Assembly: GCF_014041935.1 (NCBI RefSeq)
Contig: NZ_CP059491.1
Location: forward strand, 4,588,001 to 4,652,000
Source of the DNA: Gordonia jinghuaiqii
GTDB taxonomy: Bacteria; Actinomycetota; Actinomycetes; Mycobacteriales; Mycobacteriaceae
Direction of reading: 5' to 3'
DNA: 64,000 bases
In this document: piece after piece, positions 46,063 to 54,512 of the stretch
Numbering within the stretch: position 1 is the stretch's first letter
Layout: every line of letters starts with the position of its first letter
Notes under the pieces: model-generated
Told to the model about the DNA's origin: nothing
The model's database searches: none
What the model saw: only the letters and a program-made list of their open reading frames with translations
Program-made: the position numbers and the translations under genes

Positions 46063-46273
46063 CTGTTGAGTCTGATCAGGGCTGAATTCGGCTGCGGTGC
46101 CGATTCTCTGCGGAGTCACGGGGAAACCAATCTGTACGGAGGGCGGGAAATCCGGCACGACGTACATCGCGCCGCCGAACGCACTCGGCCATGACCCCCT
46201 GGTCGGATCATGCCGCGTCGGGCGAGGCCGTCGTATTGTCGTGCGCTCAATTTGTTGTGGTTGAATCTGGAAT

Positions 46274-47860
46274 ATGACCAATCCGGCTGCCATGCCATAC
46301 GGCCGCTCGCCGACACTGACCCGCCTGCTCGCCGAGTCAGACCTCGAACTGCGATTGCTCTCCGGTCGACCGGAGCGCGTGGACCGGGTCATGGCGGGCA
46401 TCCATCTCACCGAGGTGCTCGACGTCGACAAGTGGCTGGCCGAGGGCTGGGTGATGATGACCACCGGCGTTCTGCTGCAGCGGGATCCGCAGGCGCAGCG
46501 CATGCTGATCCGTACGCTCGACAGTATCGACGCCACCGGCCTGGGGTATTGCGTCGACATCGTCACCCGCCATGTGCCGGCCGCTCTGCTCGACGAGGCC
46601 CGTCGGCTGAACTTTCCGTTGTTCGCGATGCCGCTGCACATCAAGGCGCGTGACGTCGCCACCCGGGCCAACCGGATGATCCTGGCCAACGACGACACCC
46701 TGTTCCAACAGGCCCAGAGCACGCAGGACCTGTTCTTCGAGAACTTCGACATCGGCACCGCTCCGGAGTGGCTCCCGGAACGGCAACTGGTGAGCAATCT
46801 GTCGGCCTTCCTGGGCCTTCCGGTGCGGTTCCACGCCAATGACGGCCTGCTGGGAAGCGGCTCGGACCCCATCGGGCGGATTCTGCTGACCGCGCCGACC
46901 CACGCGCCCATCAAGCAGCGCAGTGGCGACGACGACCTGCTCATCGTTCCCGCCCGCGTGGGCGCCATCTTCGTCGGCTGGGTGGTGGTCACGGTTCCCC
47001 GTGAGATCAGCGACGGCCAGGTCGCGCTGAACACCACCATCGCGGTGGCCCGGCTCGTGGCGCTCGCGGTGGTGAGTCGCAAACGTCCGGCGTCCTCCGA
47101 CCGTGCCGTCCGCCAGGAGGTCATGGGCCAGTTGCTCTCGCGCGGACGCGCTTCCGGCTCCGGCGGGGGAGACGACCCGATGCGACGTCTCGAGAGTGCG
47201 GGCACGCTCAGCGCTCTTCAGGATCTCGGCTTCCGCCCGGGAGAGGCGGTGCGGGGTTCGGTCGTCGACCGCGTCGCCGACAACGACCGGGATGCTCGCC
47301 GGCCCGGCTTCGACGCCGTGATCGAGGCCCTTCACCGCAGCGCGGCGCCCTATGCCTTCCTGACGACCGAGACCACGCTGACGGTCATGACCCAGATGCC
47401 GATCGAGGATCTGGTCGCCGTCCTCGGCGGAGTGGACGGCTACGCGGTCGGTATCGGGGCCGAGGTACCCGGCGTGGTGGACCTGCGCCGATCGGTGGAG
47501 CAGGCGCGCAGCGCCCTCGACATGAGTGTCCCGGTGGCAGGTTCGCCCGCCCGGTCGCGTTGCGTCGTGTTCGACGATGTCCCGTTGTCCGCGTGGATGA
47601 TCCATCACCACTCGGGCGCGAAGGAACGTGCCGCCCGCGAGCTGTCCACCCTGCGCGAACACCCGGCGGTGTTCGAGACCGTCGTGGTCTGGTTCGAGGT
47701 CGGCATGGACGTGACGCGGTGTGCCGAAAGATTGTTCATACATGCCAATTCCGTCCGCTATCGGCTCAACAAGGCAGAGGAGTACTTGCACGCATCGCTT
47801 CACGACCCAGCCGTCATCGCCGACCTGTATCTGGCGATGCGGGTTTGTGGAGATCTCTGA
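46274..47860 (+). CDS. PucR-family transcriptional regulator
   Basis: This is a 528-residue regulator. The N-terminal PucR sensory domain (about residues 12-145: LAESDLELRLLSGRPERVDRVMAGIHLTEVLDVDKWLAEGWVMMTTG) is followed by a middle GGDEF-like/CdaR region. The C-terminal helix-turn-helix is in RCAERLFIHANSVRYRLNKAEEYL. PucR-type proteins activate purine, hydantoin, amino acid and amine catabolism in response to substrate. It is transcribed away from the kinase-phospho-lyase-ALDH operon (211-bp divergent region) and converges on the NCS1 permease of the hyuAB cluster. It could control either or both. ATG at 46274 follows TCTGGAAT. Confidence 0.9.
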   Translation: MTNPAAMPYGRSPTLTRLLAESDLELRLLSGRPERVDRVMAGIHLTEVLDVDKWLAEGWVMMTTGVLLQRDPQAQRMLIRTLDSIDATGLGYCVDIVTRHVPAALLDEARRLNFPLFAMPLHIKARDVATRANRMILANDDTLFQQAQSTQDLFFENFDIGTAPEWLPERQLVSNLSAFLGLPVRFHANDGLLGSGSDPIGRILLTAPTHAPIKQRSGDDDLLIVPARVGAIFVGWVVVTVPREISDGQVALNTTIAVARLVALAVVSRKRPASSDRAVRQEVMGQLLSRGRASGSGGGDDPMRRLESAGTLSALQDLGFRPGEAVRGSVVDRVADNDRDARRPGFDAVIEALHRSAAPYAFLTTETTLTVMTQMPIEDLVAVLGGVDGYAVGIGAEVPGVVDLRRSVEQARSALDMSVPVAGSPARSRCVVFDDVPLSAWMIHHHSGAKERAARELSTLREHPAVFETVVVWFEVGMDVTRCAERLFIHANSVRYRLNKAEEYLHASLHDPAVIADLYLAMRVCGDL

Positions 47861-47874
47861 CGAGGCGCGGACCT

Positions 47875-47913
47875 CCGGTCGGTGTGGGACGCGTCGCATC
47901 CCACACCGACCGG
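47875..47913. terminator. bidirectional terminator between pucR and NCS1 permease genes
   Basis: CCGGTCGGTGTGGGA and its perfect complement (47875-47889 with 47899-47913) form a 15-bp stem with a 9-nt loop. It sits exactly between two convergent genes, 14 bp after the pucR stop and 1 bp before the permease stop codon. There is no U-run. Confidence 0.85.
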
Positions 47914-47914
47914 G

Positions 47915-49345
47915 TCACCCGGCGGCCGGTTCGGCTACCTTCGATGCCGCCGCCTCGACGGCATCAGATTCAATCGGACGGTAGTACCGGCCCTTGGTCG
48001 CGATCGCCATGATCGGGACTATGACGAACGCGATGGCACCGGAGATGAACGGCGCCCAGGTCATTCCGGCGGGCCCGGCGATCCCGAAGGCCAGCGGCAC
48101 CGCCACCAGCAGCGCGACACCGACCGCGGTGAGGCCGACAGGATTGAAGGCGGGTAGTTCGTGCTTCTCATACGGCGACGAATCGTCGGTCAGCTTGAGC
48201 ACCTTGCGCACGAAGACCATGTGACCGACGACGGCCATGACCCACGCGATGATGAACACCGCCTCGAAGGTGAGGACCTGATTCAGCCGAGAGTAGATGT
48301 CGCCGAACATCAACGCGGTACCCAGCACGGTGGTGAGCACGACCCACCAGTGACGGCCGGGTGAGAAGTGGAACAGTCGCTGGAACAGCGTCGAATAGAC
48401 GATGGACCCCGAGTAGATGTTGGTGACGTTGATCCGGATCTGGGTGATGATCACGAACAGCACACCCCAGACGCCCATGATCATGGTCAGGTAGAGACCG
48501 GGGTCGGATTGTCCGAAGCGCAGTGTCAGCCATCCGCCCAGAATCGTGCATCCACCGAAAGTCAGCGCCTGCGCCAGGAATCCGATCAGGAAGGCCCCGG
48601 AGTTCTTGCGCTTGGGCGGGATGAATCGGCCGAGGTCGGCGGAGATCGTCACCTGCGAGACGACCGCGAGGGCCGCGGCGAGCACCTGGATCAGCGCGGG
48701 ACCCGCAGCACCGTTGAAGCTGCCGTCGCCTCCGTAGCTCCAGAAGTCCACTGTGGAGTCGGTCTGCGTGGCCTTGTAGATGGTGAAACCCAGGAACGCG
48801 GCATAGATGGGCAGGGTCACCCACATGAGGATGTTCATGACGCGCATGCCGAACCACGTGAGCGGGATGAAGATCAGACCGCTCACCAGATAGATGGACC
48901 ACTTGGGGATCGACGGCCACTGCGCGTGGATGGCGTTCGCCATGATCGCGCCCTCGAAGGCGAAGAACATGAGGAACGTGAGCGTGTAGATCAAGGACGT
49001 GACAGCCGAACCCAGGTACCCGAAACCCGAACTGCGGCTGAGGAGGTCGGCGCTGAGTCCGGTCTCAGAGGCACGCCGGCACCAGAAGAAGGCCAGTCCG
49101 CCGATCACCAGCGAGGCGATCGTCATTCCGATGACCAGGTTCTTGGTACCGAATGTGTAGACCAGGGTGCCGCCCCACGACAGGAAGAACATCGCGGTGG
49201 TGATGCCGAACATCACGCCGAACAGCGAGACGGTGCTCCAGGTGCGGTATTCGAGGGGCACTCGGTCCTGGGCGTAGTCCTCGCGGTTCTCGCCCCAGTC
49301 CGTGGGATCTGCGGTGTGCCCGGTTTCGGGCATGGTTGTGCTCAT
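47915..49345 (-). CDS. NCS1-family nucleobase/hydantoin permease
   Basis: This is a 476-residue transporter with 12 membrane helices of the purine-cytosine/hydantoin (NCS1) family. An N-terminal segment VPLEYRTWSTVSLFGVMFGITTAMFFLSWGG precedes the bundle. Later conserved parts include SQVTISADLGRFIPPKRKNSGAFLIGFLAQ, which matches the cation/substrate region of Mhp1/CodB-like carriers. Substrates of the family are cytosine, purines, allantoin or hydantoins. It lies 145 bp downstream of hyuB in the same direction, which favours a hydantoin- or lactam-like substrate. The ATG is preceded by AGAGAAGG; a longer frame is less likely. Confidence 0.88.
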   Translation of the reverse strand: MSTTMPETGHTADPTDWGENREDYAQDRVPLEYRTWSTVSLFGVMFGITTAMFFLSWGGTLVYTFGTKNLVIGMTIASLVIGGLAFFWCRRASETGLSADLLSRSSGFGYLGSAVTSLIYTLTFLMFFAFEGAIMANAIHAQWPSIPKWSIYLVSGLIFIPLTWFGMRVMNILMWVTLPIYAAFLGFTIYKATQTDSTVDFWSYGGDGSFNGAAGPALIQVLAAALAVVSQVTISADLGRFIPPKRKNSGAFLIGFLAQALTFGGCTILGGWLTLRFGQSDPGLYLTMIMGVWGVLFVIITQIRINVTNIYSGSIVYSTLFQRLFHFSPGRHWWVVLTTVLGTALMFGDIYSRLNQVLTFEAVFIIAWVMAVVGHMVFVRKVLKLTDDSSPYEKHELPAFNPVGLTAVGVALLVAVPLAFGIAGPAGMTWAPFISGAIAFVIVPIMAIATKGRYYRPIESDAVEAAASKVAEPAAG

Positions 49346-49490
49346 CGAGGTGCCTTCTCTCTGGGATTCGGTCGCCCTGGGGCGATGGAGTTCGGTGCCC
49401 ATGGATACGACAGGGTGGGGTGGCCGGTCGGCGACGATGCCGAGCGGCGGTGTCGGTGTGGGTCAGACGGAGATCTGCGAGGACCGGGAG

Positions 49491-51266
49491 TCAGACGGTC
49501 GCGACCCCGCGCAGTCTCGCGGTCTCGTCGTGATCGATCGCGAGGTCGTCGGAAAGGACCTCGGTGGTGAAGGCGACACCGTAGACCTCGCGGGCGCGTT
49601 CGAAGCTGACGAAGCGGGCGAGAACGTCCTCCCGGACCAGTCCGGCCTCACGCTCCCGCGGATCGCCGTATCCACCCCCTCCGGACAGCCGGTGGCCCAG
49701 GCATTCTCCGGGCTCGAGCTGCACGTCGCCGATGGCGGGCACATCCTTCTCGACGCCGTCGACTGTGGTCATGAAGGGTTCCGAGGCGGCGGCGGCGGTT
49801 CCGCCACAGACACCACGGGGCGGGAAGACGACGCCGTCGGTGGCGTAGAACGCGCTCATCGGGGCATCCTTCGGCCCGAAACGCAGCACGGTTCCGGGTG
49901 CTCCACGGCGCTTGCCCGCACCCTCGGAGTCGGTTCGGATACGCAACTCCTCGATACGGATCGGATACTTCTGCTCGTCGATCTCGATGCTGTCGCGGAA
50001 CATCAGGCCATTGGTGACGGAGTTGCCGTAGGTGATCCAGCCGTCGACGTCTACGTTGGCCGGGCCTCCCTGCGAGCCCAGGAACACCTGGTTGATGTAC
50101 GGCTCCGGCGAGCCGTGCCGATTGTCCGTACCCGAGATCACCGAGAAGCCGGCGCCGACGCTGCAGGAGCCTTCGGCGAGACCCTGTCCGGGCCAGTTGT
50201 CGGCGAAGGTCTTCTGGGTCGTCATCACCAGCCGCTCACCGAGATTCGTGGTCGCGACCGAGGTGGAGTGCGGGAACGTCGGGATACCGACGATGCAACC
50301 CTCCCGCAGGAGCACCTCGATGCGGCGGAAACTCCCGCTGTTGCGGGGGATGTCGGGGTCGAGGCTGTTGAGCAGACCCGTCATCACGTTGTTGGTCGAA
50401 CACGTCTCCGACTCGTTGAGACCGGCGTCGATGCAGTCGATGTTGTCGCGCAGGTCGAGCACGATCCGCCCCTCGCTCGGCTTGACCGAGATGGTCACCT
50501 TCACCGGGATACCCTCCGGCATCAGCGGTTCGAGCGGATCAGCCATCCCGTACCCCGTCACCGTGCCCTCGGTGAGCTTCCCGATCGCGTCGGCCATCGT
50601 CCGCTCGGAGTAGTCGAACCATTCCTCGATGAACGCCTTGATGGTGTTCCGGCCGTAGCGGTCGCACAGCTCCTTGAGGGCGGCTTCCCCGATACGCGCT
50701 GCACCGATCATCGCGAGATAATCGCCGTACCACTGGTCCGGAACCCGAATCCTTCTGCGGCACATTCGGATTATGTCGCCGACGTCCTTGCGGCCGCGTT
50801 GGATGCGCACTGCGGGAAAGATGAGAGCACCTTCCTCGTAGATGTCCTTGGCGTAGGGCATGTACGTCGTCGGCTTCGAGTTGCCGATGTCTGCCTGATG
50901 GGCCTTGGCGGCGGTGGTGAACAGATGCTCCCCGTCGACGAAGACCGGGACCAGGATGGTGTGGTCGGCGGCGTGGGTGTTGCCCAGGTACGGGTCGTTG
51001 TGGAGGTAGGCGTCGCCGTCGGTGATGTCGTCGTGCAGGTCGGTCATCGCCTGCCCGAGCCGCTCGGTGCCGATCACGTGGACCGGCAACCCCTCCGCGG
51101 TCGACAGCAGGCGGTTGTCGCCGGTGATGATGCTGCAGGAGAAGTCACGCGCCATGTTCAGGACGGCCGAACGGCCGGTGCGCAGCAGCGTGTTCTCCAT
51201 CTCGCGGACGATGCCGTCGAGGCGGTTGGCGATGACGGCCATCTGGACCAGGTCGAGGTCGGACAT
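49491..51266 (-). CDS. hyuB: hydantoinase B/oxoprolinase family protein
   Basis: This is a 591-residue HyuB-type subunit. It contains the typical N-terminal AVIANRLDGIVREMENTLLRTGRSAVLNMARDFSCSI, the metal-site region HNDPYLGNTHAADHTILVPVF, then IFPAVRIQRG and the Gly-rich C-terminal GHRLSGGGGYGDP. With HyuA it forms the ATP-dependent N-methylhydantoinase, 5-oxoprolinase or acetone/acetophenone carboxylase type of enzyme. The start ATG is 1 base after the hyuA stop and has AAGGAGA upstream. Which of these reactions occurs cannot be told; the neighbouring NCS1 permease argues for a cyclic amide such as a hydantoin. Confidence 0.92.
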   Translation of the reverse strand: MSDLDLVQMAVIANRLDGIVREMENTLLRTGRSAVLNMARDFSCSIITGDNRLLSTAEGLPVHVIGTERLGQAMTDLHDDITDGDAYLHNDPYLGNTHAADHTILVPVFVDGEHLFTTAAKAHQADIGNSKPTTYMPYAKDIYEEGALIFPAVRIQRGRKDVGDIIRMCRRRIRVPDQWYGDYLAMIGAARIGEAALKELCDRYGRNTIKAFIEEWFDYSERTMADAIGKLTEGTVTGYGMADPLEPLMPEGIPVKVTISVKPSEGRIVLDLRDNIDCIDAGLNESETCSTNNVMTGLLNSLDPDIPRNSGSFRRIEVLLREGCIVGIPTFPHSTSVATTNLGERLVMTTQKTFADNWPGQGLAEGSCSVGAGFSVISGTDNRHGSPEPYINQVFLGSQGGPANVDVDGWITYGNSVTNGLMFRDSIEIDEQKYPIRIEELRIRTDSEGAGKRRGAPGTVLRFGPKDAPMSAFYATDGVVFPPRGVCGGTAAAASEPFMTTVDGVEKDVPAIGDVQLEPGECLGHRLSGGGGYGDPREREAGLVREDVLARFVSFERAREVYGVAFTTEVLSDDLAIDHDETARLRGVATV

Positions 51267-51267
51267 C

Positions 51268-53388
51268 TCAGTTCTCCTTGTCGGCATCGAATGCGGTTCC
51301 CGCGGCAGTGCCGGCGGCCGTGTCGATCAGGTAGTTGCCGTTGCGGGTGACGGTGGCCTGCTGGCCGGGGTACACCACGAGCGTGGTCGTCGGCTCCTGG
51401 ACGACGGCGGGTCCGGAGATGACCGCCTCCAGCGGGAGGGCCGGGCCGTCGTAAAAGGACGTTGCCACCCAACCGATGTCGCCGAAATAGGAACGCCCCG
51501 TGCGGATGGGCGTCGGCACGGTGGAGCGTCCGGCGTCATCGGCGCGCAAGGTCGGCTTGGGCAGGCGCGCGGTGGCGCGGGCACTCCAGGACAGCAGTTC
51601 GAGGTACTGACCGGGCTCGCGGACCCCGAAGATTCGTTCGTGTACCTCGTGGAAGGCCTCTTCGAGCATCTTGCCGTCGCCCGGACCGAGATCGCCGTAG
51701 GGCAGCGCGACGGTCAATTCCCACGCCTGCTGTTTGTACCGGGCCTCGACGAAGTATTCGATGGACGAGTCGGCGGCGAGATCGCCCATCCCGGTGAGGA
51801 ATTCCTCGGCCTGAGCACGGACTTCGGCCAGCCGCGCGTTCACCGGCACCGGATCGAAGTCGGCGGTGGTGCTGTAGGCCACCGAGGTGAACTCGGAGAT
51901 GACGTCGGAGAACAGGGCGCCGCATGCACTCATCGCGCCAGCTGTTTTGGGCAGCAACACATGTCGCGTGCCGAGCTCGCCAGCGATGCGGCCGATGTTC
52001 ATACCCGACCCGCCGCCCCCGGCGACGATGGTGACCTCACGGGGGTCGACTCCGCGGGCGATGGTCGTCTCCCGGATGGCGGTCACGATGTTGTCCGCCG
52101 CGATCGTCAGAGCGGCATGTGCGGCCTGCTCGGTGGTCATGCCGATGCGCTCGCCGAGCTGCCGGTAGGTCTCTCGCGCGGCGTCGAGATCGAGCGCGAG
52201 AGTGCCGTCCATGAAGTTGGTGGAGTCGAGGTAGCCGAGCACGAAGGCCGCGTCGGTGACCGTCGGCTCGGTGCCGCCGAGCCCGTAACAGACCGGGCCG
52301 GGCGCCGATCCGGCACTGCGCGGGCCGACGCGGAGCAGGCCGCCCGAATCCAGCCACGCGATCGACCCGCCGCCGGAGCCGATGCTGCGGACGTCGACCG
52401 CACGTGTACCCGTGATGTTGCCGATCCACCTGCCGCCGAGCCAGGTCTCGTTGGTGTGCTGGATGTGTCCGGCGCGCACGAGTCCCACGTCGAAGGTGGT
52501 GCCACCGGTGTCGGCGACGAGCAGGTCATGCGCCGCCGAACCACCGGGGAGATCGAGATCGGCGTCATGGACGGCGGAGACGGGGGCCATCGACGGTCCC
52601 GATCCGATCGAGTAGATCGGGCGTCCGGCGATGTCCTCGGGACTCCAGGAGCCGCCGTAGGAGGTGGAGATGAACAGGTTGCCGGCGAAACCGGCTCCGT
52701 TCAGATCGCCCTCGAGGTCCGCGAAGAACTGCTGCATCAGCGGTTTGAGCGATGCGTCCAGAACTGTCGCCGACGCCCGGCGATACTCGCGGACAACGGG
52801 GTTGAGCTGATGCGACAGAGTGAACGGGGTCCCCGGCGCGTGCTCTGCGATGAGTTCGCCGACGCGGATCTCGTGAGTCGGGTTGGCCACCGACCACAGC
52901 AGGCAGACGCCGATCGCCTCGGCGCCCTGTGCCAGCGCCCCGTCGATGGCGGTCTTCACCGAGTCCTCGTCGAGCGGGCGGAAGGCAGTCGCCTCGGCAT
53001 CCATCCGCTCATCGATCTCGAAGGTCAGGTGACGCGGTACGTAAGGCTTGCCATACGGCAACGGGCGGAAGGGGTCCGGCTTGCCGCCTTCCCTGAGGAG
53101 AAGGATGTCGGGGAAGCCCGCCGTGGTGAAGAAGGCGGTTCGCGCCGCAGTTCCCTCGACGACGGCGTTGGTGGAGCGGGTGGTGCCGTAGTTGAACCTG
53201 GTCGTCATCCCCAGGAGCGCGTCGACGGTGAGGTCGAGCTTCGGGGCGATCACACCGAGGGCGTTCTCGATGGCCAGGAAGGCCCGTTCCTTGGTCGTCA
53301 GCGCCTTGGCCAGCCAGATGTGCCCAGCGGAGTCGGCCACGACGACGTCGGTGAACGTTCCACCGGTGTCCACGGAGATGGTGTACAT
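51268..53388 (-). CDS. hyuA: hydantoinase A/oxoprolinase family protein
   Basis: This 706-residue HyuA-type subunit has an actin-like ATPase fold. It begins MYTISVDTGGTFTDVVVADSAG (phosphate 1), with LLVADTGGTTFDVGLV (phosphate 2) and VTIVAGGGGSGMNIGRIAGELG (adenosine site). Between these lie FNYGTTRSTNAVVEG and the long linker GSAPGPVCYGLGGTEPTVTDAAFVLGYL, which are diagnostic of the family. The ATG has GAGGAAGG upstream. The frame is open upstream for 126 codons, but the family always begins at this point. It is first in hyuA-hyuB-permease. A 381-bp upstream region carries a 20-bp palindrome. Confidence 0.93.
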   Translation of the reverse strand: MYTISVDTGGTFTDVVVADSAGHIWLAKALTTKERAFLAIENALGVIAPKLDLTVDALLGMTTRFNYGTTRSTNAVVEGTAARTAFFTTAGFPDILLLREGGKPDPFRPLPYGKPYVPRHLTFEIDERMDAEATAFRPLDEDSVKTAIDGALAQGAEAIGVCLLWSVANPTHEIRVGELIAEHAPGTPFTLSHQLNPVVREYRRASATVLDASLKPLMQQFFADLEGDLNGAGFAGNLFISTSYGGSWSPEDIAGRPIYSIGSGPSMAPVSAVHDADLDLPGGSAAHDLLVADTGGTTFDVGLVRAGHIQHTNETWLGGRWIGNITGTRAVDVRSIGSGGGSIAWLDSGGLLRVGPRSAGSAPGPVCYGLGGTEPTVTDAAFVLGYLDSTNFMDGTLALDLDAARETYRQLGERIGMTTEQAAHAALTIAADNIVTAIRETTIARGVDPREVTIVAGGGGSGMNIGRIAGELGTRHVLLPKTAGAMSACGALFSDVISEFTSVAYSTTADFDPVPVNARLAEVRAQAEEFLTGMGDLAADSSIEYFVEARYKQQAWELTVALPYGDLGPGDGKMLEEAFHEVHERIFGVREPGQYLELLSWSARATARLPKPTLRADDAGRSTVPTPIRTGRSYFGDIGWVATSFYDGPALPLEAVISGPAVVQEPTTTLVVYPGQQATVTRNGNYLIDTAAGTAAGTAFDADKEN

Positions 53389-53769
53389 GGATGCCTTCCT
53401 CGATCTGCGTCCGGCTCGCGGTCGCGGGGAGTCTGCCGCGTGCGCCGGAATCTTTCGCGTCGCCACAGTCTGCTCGGCGGAGCACGGCGTGGTCATTGGC
53501 CTCCGGCCGAAAATGTCGCATTCACTTTGGACATCAAACAAACGGTGTTCCGGCGCGGTAAACGCGGCTTTCGACCCGACCACGCCGCTGGCCACCCCTT
53601 TCTCCTCGAAAATTTGTCTGGCCTGCAGTCCGGGAACGGAGCAGGAATCCGAAACGTGATCCCCTCCATAGCCCGCCCGGGCTATGTGACACGGCACCGA
53701 AACCGGTGTGTAATCCAGACGAAACGTTGCTCGTGCCGACCTGACGTCGGCGCACCCGCGCCACATACC
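53389..53769. promoter_or_regulatory. hyuA upstream region with 20-bp palindrome
   Basis: The 381-base stretch between ydcF and hyuA contains no supported gene. At 53667-53686 it has CATAGCCCGCCCGGGCTATG, a perfect inverted repeat with 9-bp arms and a 2-nt centre, about 280 bp upstream of hyuA. Further down, minus-strand GAGGAGAAAGGGGTG resembles a ribosome-binding site with a GTG, in frame with hyuA, but the protein it would add is not family-like. The palindrome is a good operator candidate. Confidence 0.5.
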
Positions 53770-54363
53770 TCAACCGTGAGCCGACACGAGCGCCCGCGGC
53801 CCGGCGAACACCGTCTCCCGGATGTGGTTGCGCACCAGTGTCCAAGCAGGGCAGTCACATCGGGCCGCAACCCCTCGGGCGTCGAGCCCTTCGACGCGAC
53901 ACAGCGCAATCGCACGACGCAGATGGAAGCGCTGGGTCACGACGACCACCGCATCTGCGTCAACGGTCTCGCGGGCCCGCCGGCAACTCCGGGCCGTGTC
54001 GAAGCCTGCCGGGTCGTCGACGATGACCGCCGACGGCACCCCGCGCGCCTCGAGGTATGTCCGCATCACCGCGGGCTCATTTCCCGCCTCGGGCAATCCG
54101 TTGCCGGAGTTGATGATTCGTTCCACCTTCCCGGTCCGGTACAGCTCGATCGCGGTGTCGAGGCGTCCCCGAACGTAGTCGCCCGGCGACCCGTCGTCGT
54201 AGACGAGGGATCCGAGAACAAGGAGGGTGGACCGTGGGGGCAGGGTCGCCGCGTCGTCGATGCGTCCCGTCGAGGAGACGTACATCCACGTCGCCGCCAC
54301 GGTGATCCACAACTCGACGACGACCAGCAGGATCGGCACGACGAGTCGGGCGGCTGGTCTCAC
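53770..54363 (-). CDS. YdcF/SanA-family membrane-anchored protein
   Basis: This is a 197-residue DUF218 protein. An N-terminal anchor helix (RLVVPILLVVVELWITVAATWMYV) is followed by an extracytoplasmic domain: STLLVLGSLVYDDGSPGDYVRGRLDTAIELYRTGKVERIINSGNG, then EPAVMRTYLEARGVP and VVVVTQRFHLRRAIALCR. The pattern (Gly-Ser loop, R-L-xx-A-xxL, TQ-FH-RA) matches SanA/ElyC/YdcF proteins involved in envelope integrity and vancomycin sensitivity. The catalytic function is unknown. It is divergent from the wax ester synthase gene and upstream of, but probably not co-transcribed with, hyuA. Confidence 0.85.
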   Translation of the reverse strand: MRPAARLVVPILLVVVELWITVAATWMYVSSTGRIDDAATLPPRSTLLVLGSLVYDDGSPGDYVRGRLDTAIELYRTGKVERIINSGNGLPEAGNEPAVMRTYLEARGVPSAVIVDDPAGFDTARSCRRARETVDADAVVVVTQRFHLRRAIALCRVEGLDARGVAARCDCPAWTLVRNHIRETVFAGPRALVSAHG

Positions 54364-54512
54364 CCGTACAACCTAGGTGCCTGCACCGGACTCTCCAAGC
54401 AGTGCCATTGGGCCCAGTGTTCGTCAATCGCGACCCCGGCGACGGAACGCTCCCTGATACTGAACGGGCCTGGCGTTCCAGTGCGTCACACCGTTGTGAA
54501 AGTGAGTCTTCG

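Noticed and set aside
53389..53766. N-terminal extension of HyuA by up to 126 residues
   Set aside because: HyuA proteins begin with the phosphate-binding strand found at 53388. The extension is Arg/Pro-rich and unlike the family, although a ribosome-binding-site-like sequence occurs within it.
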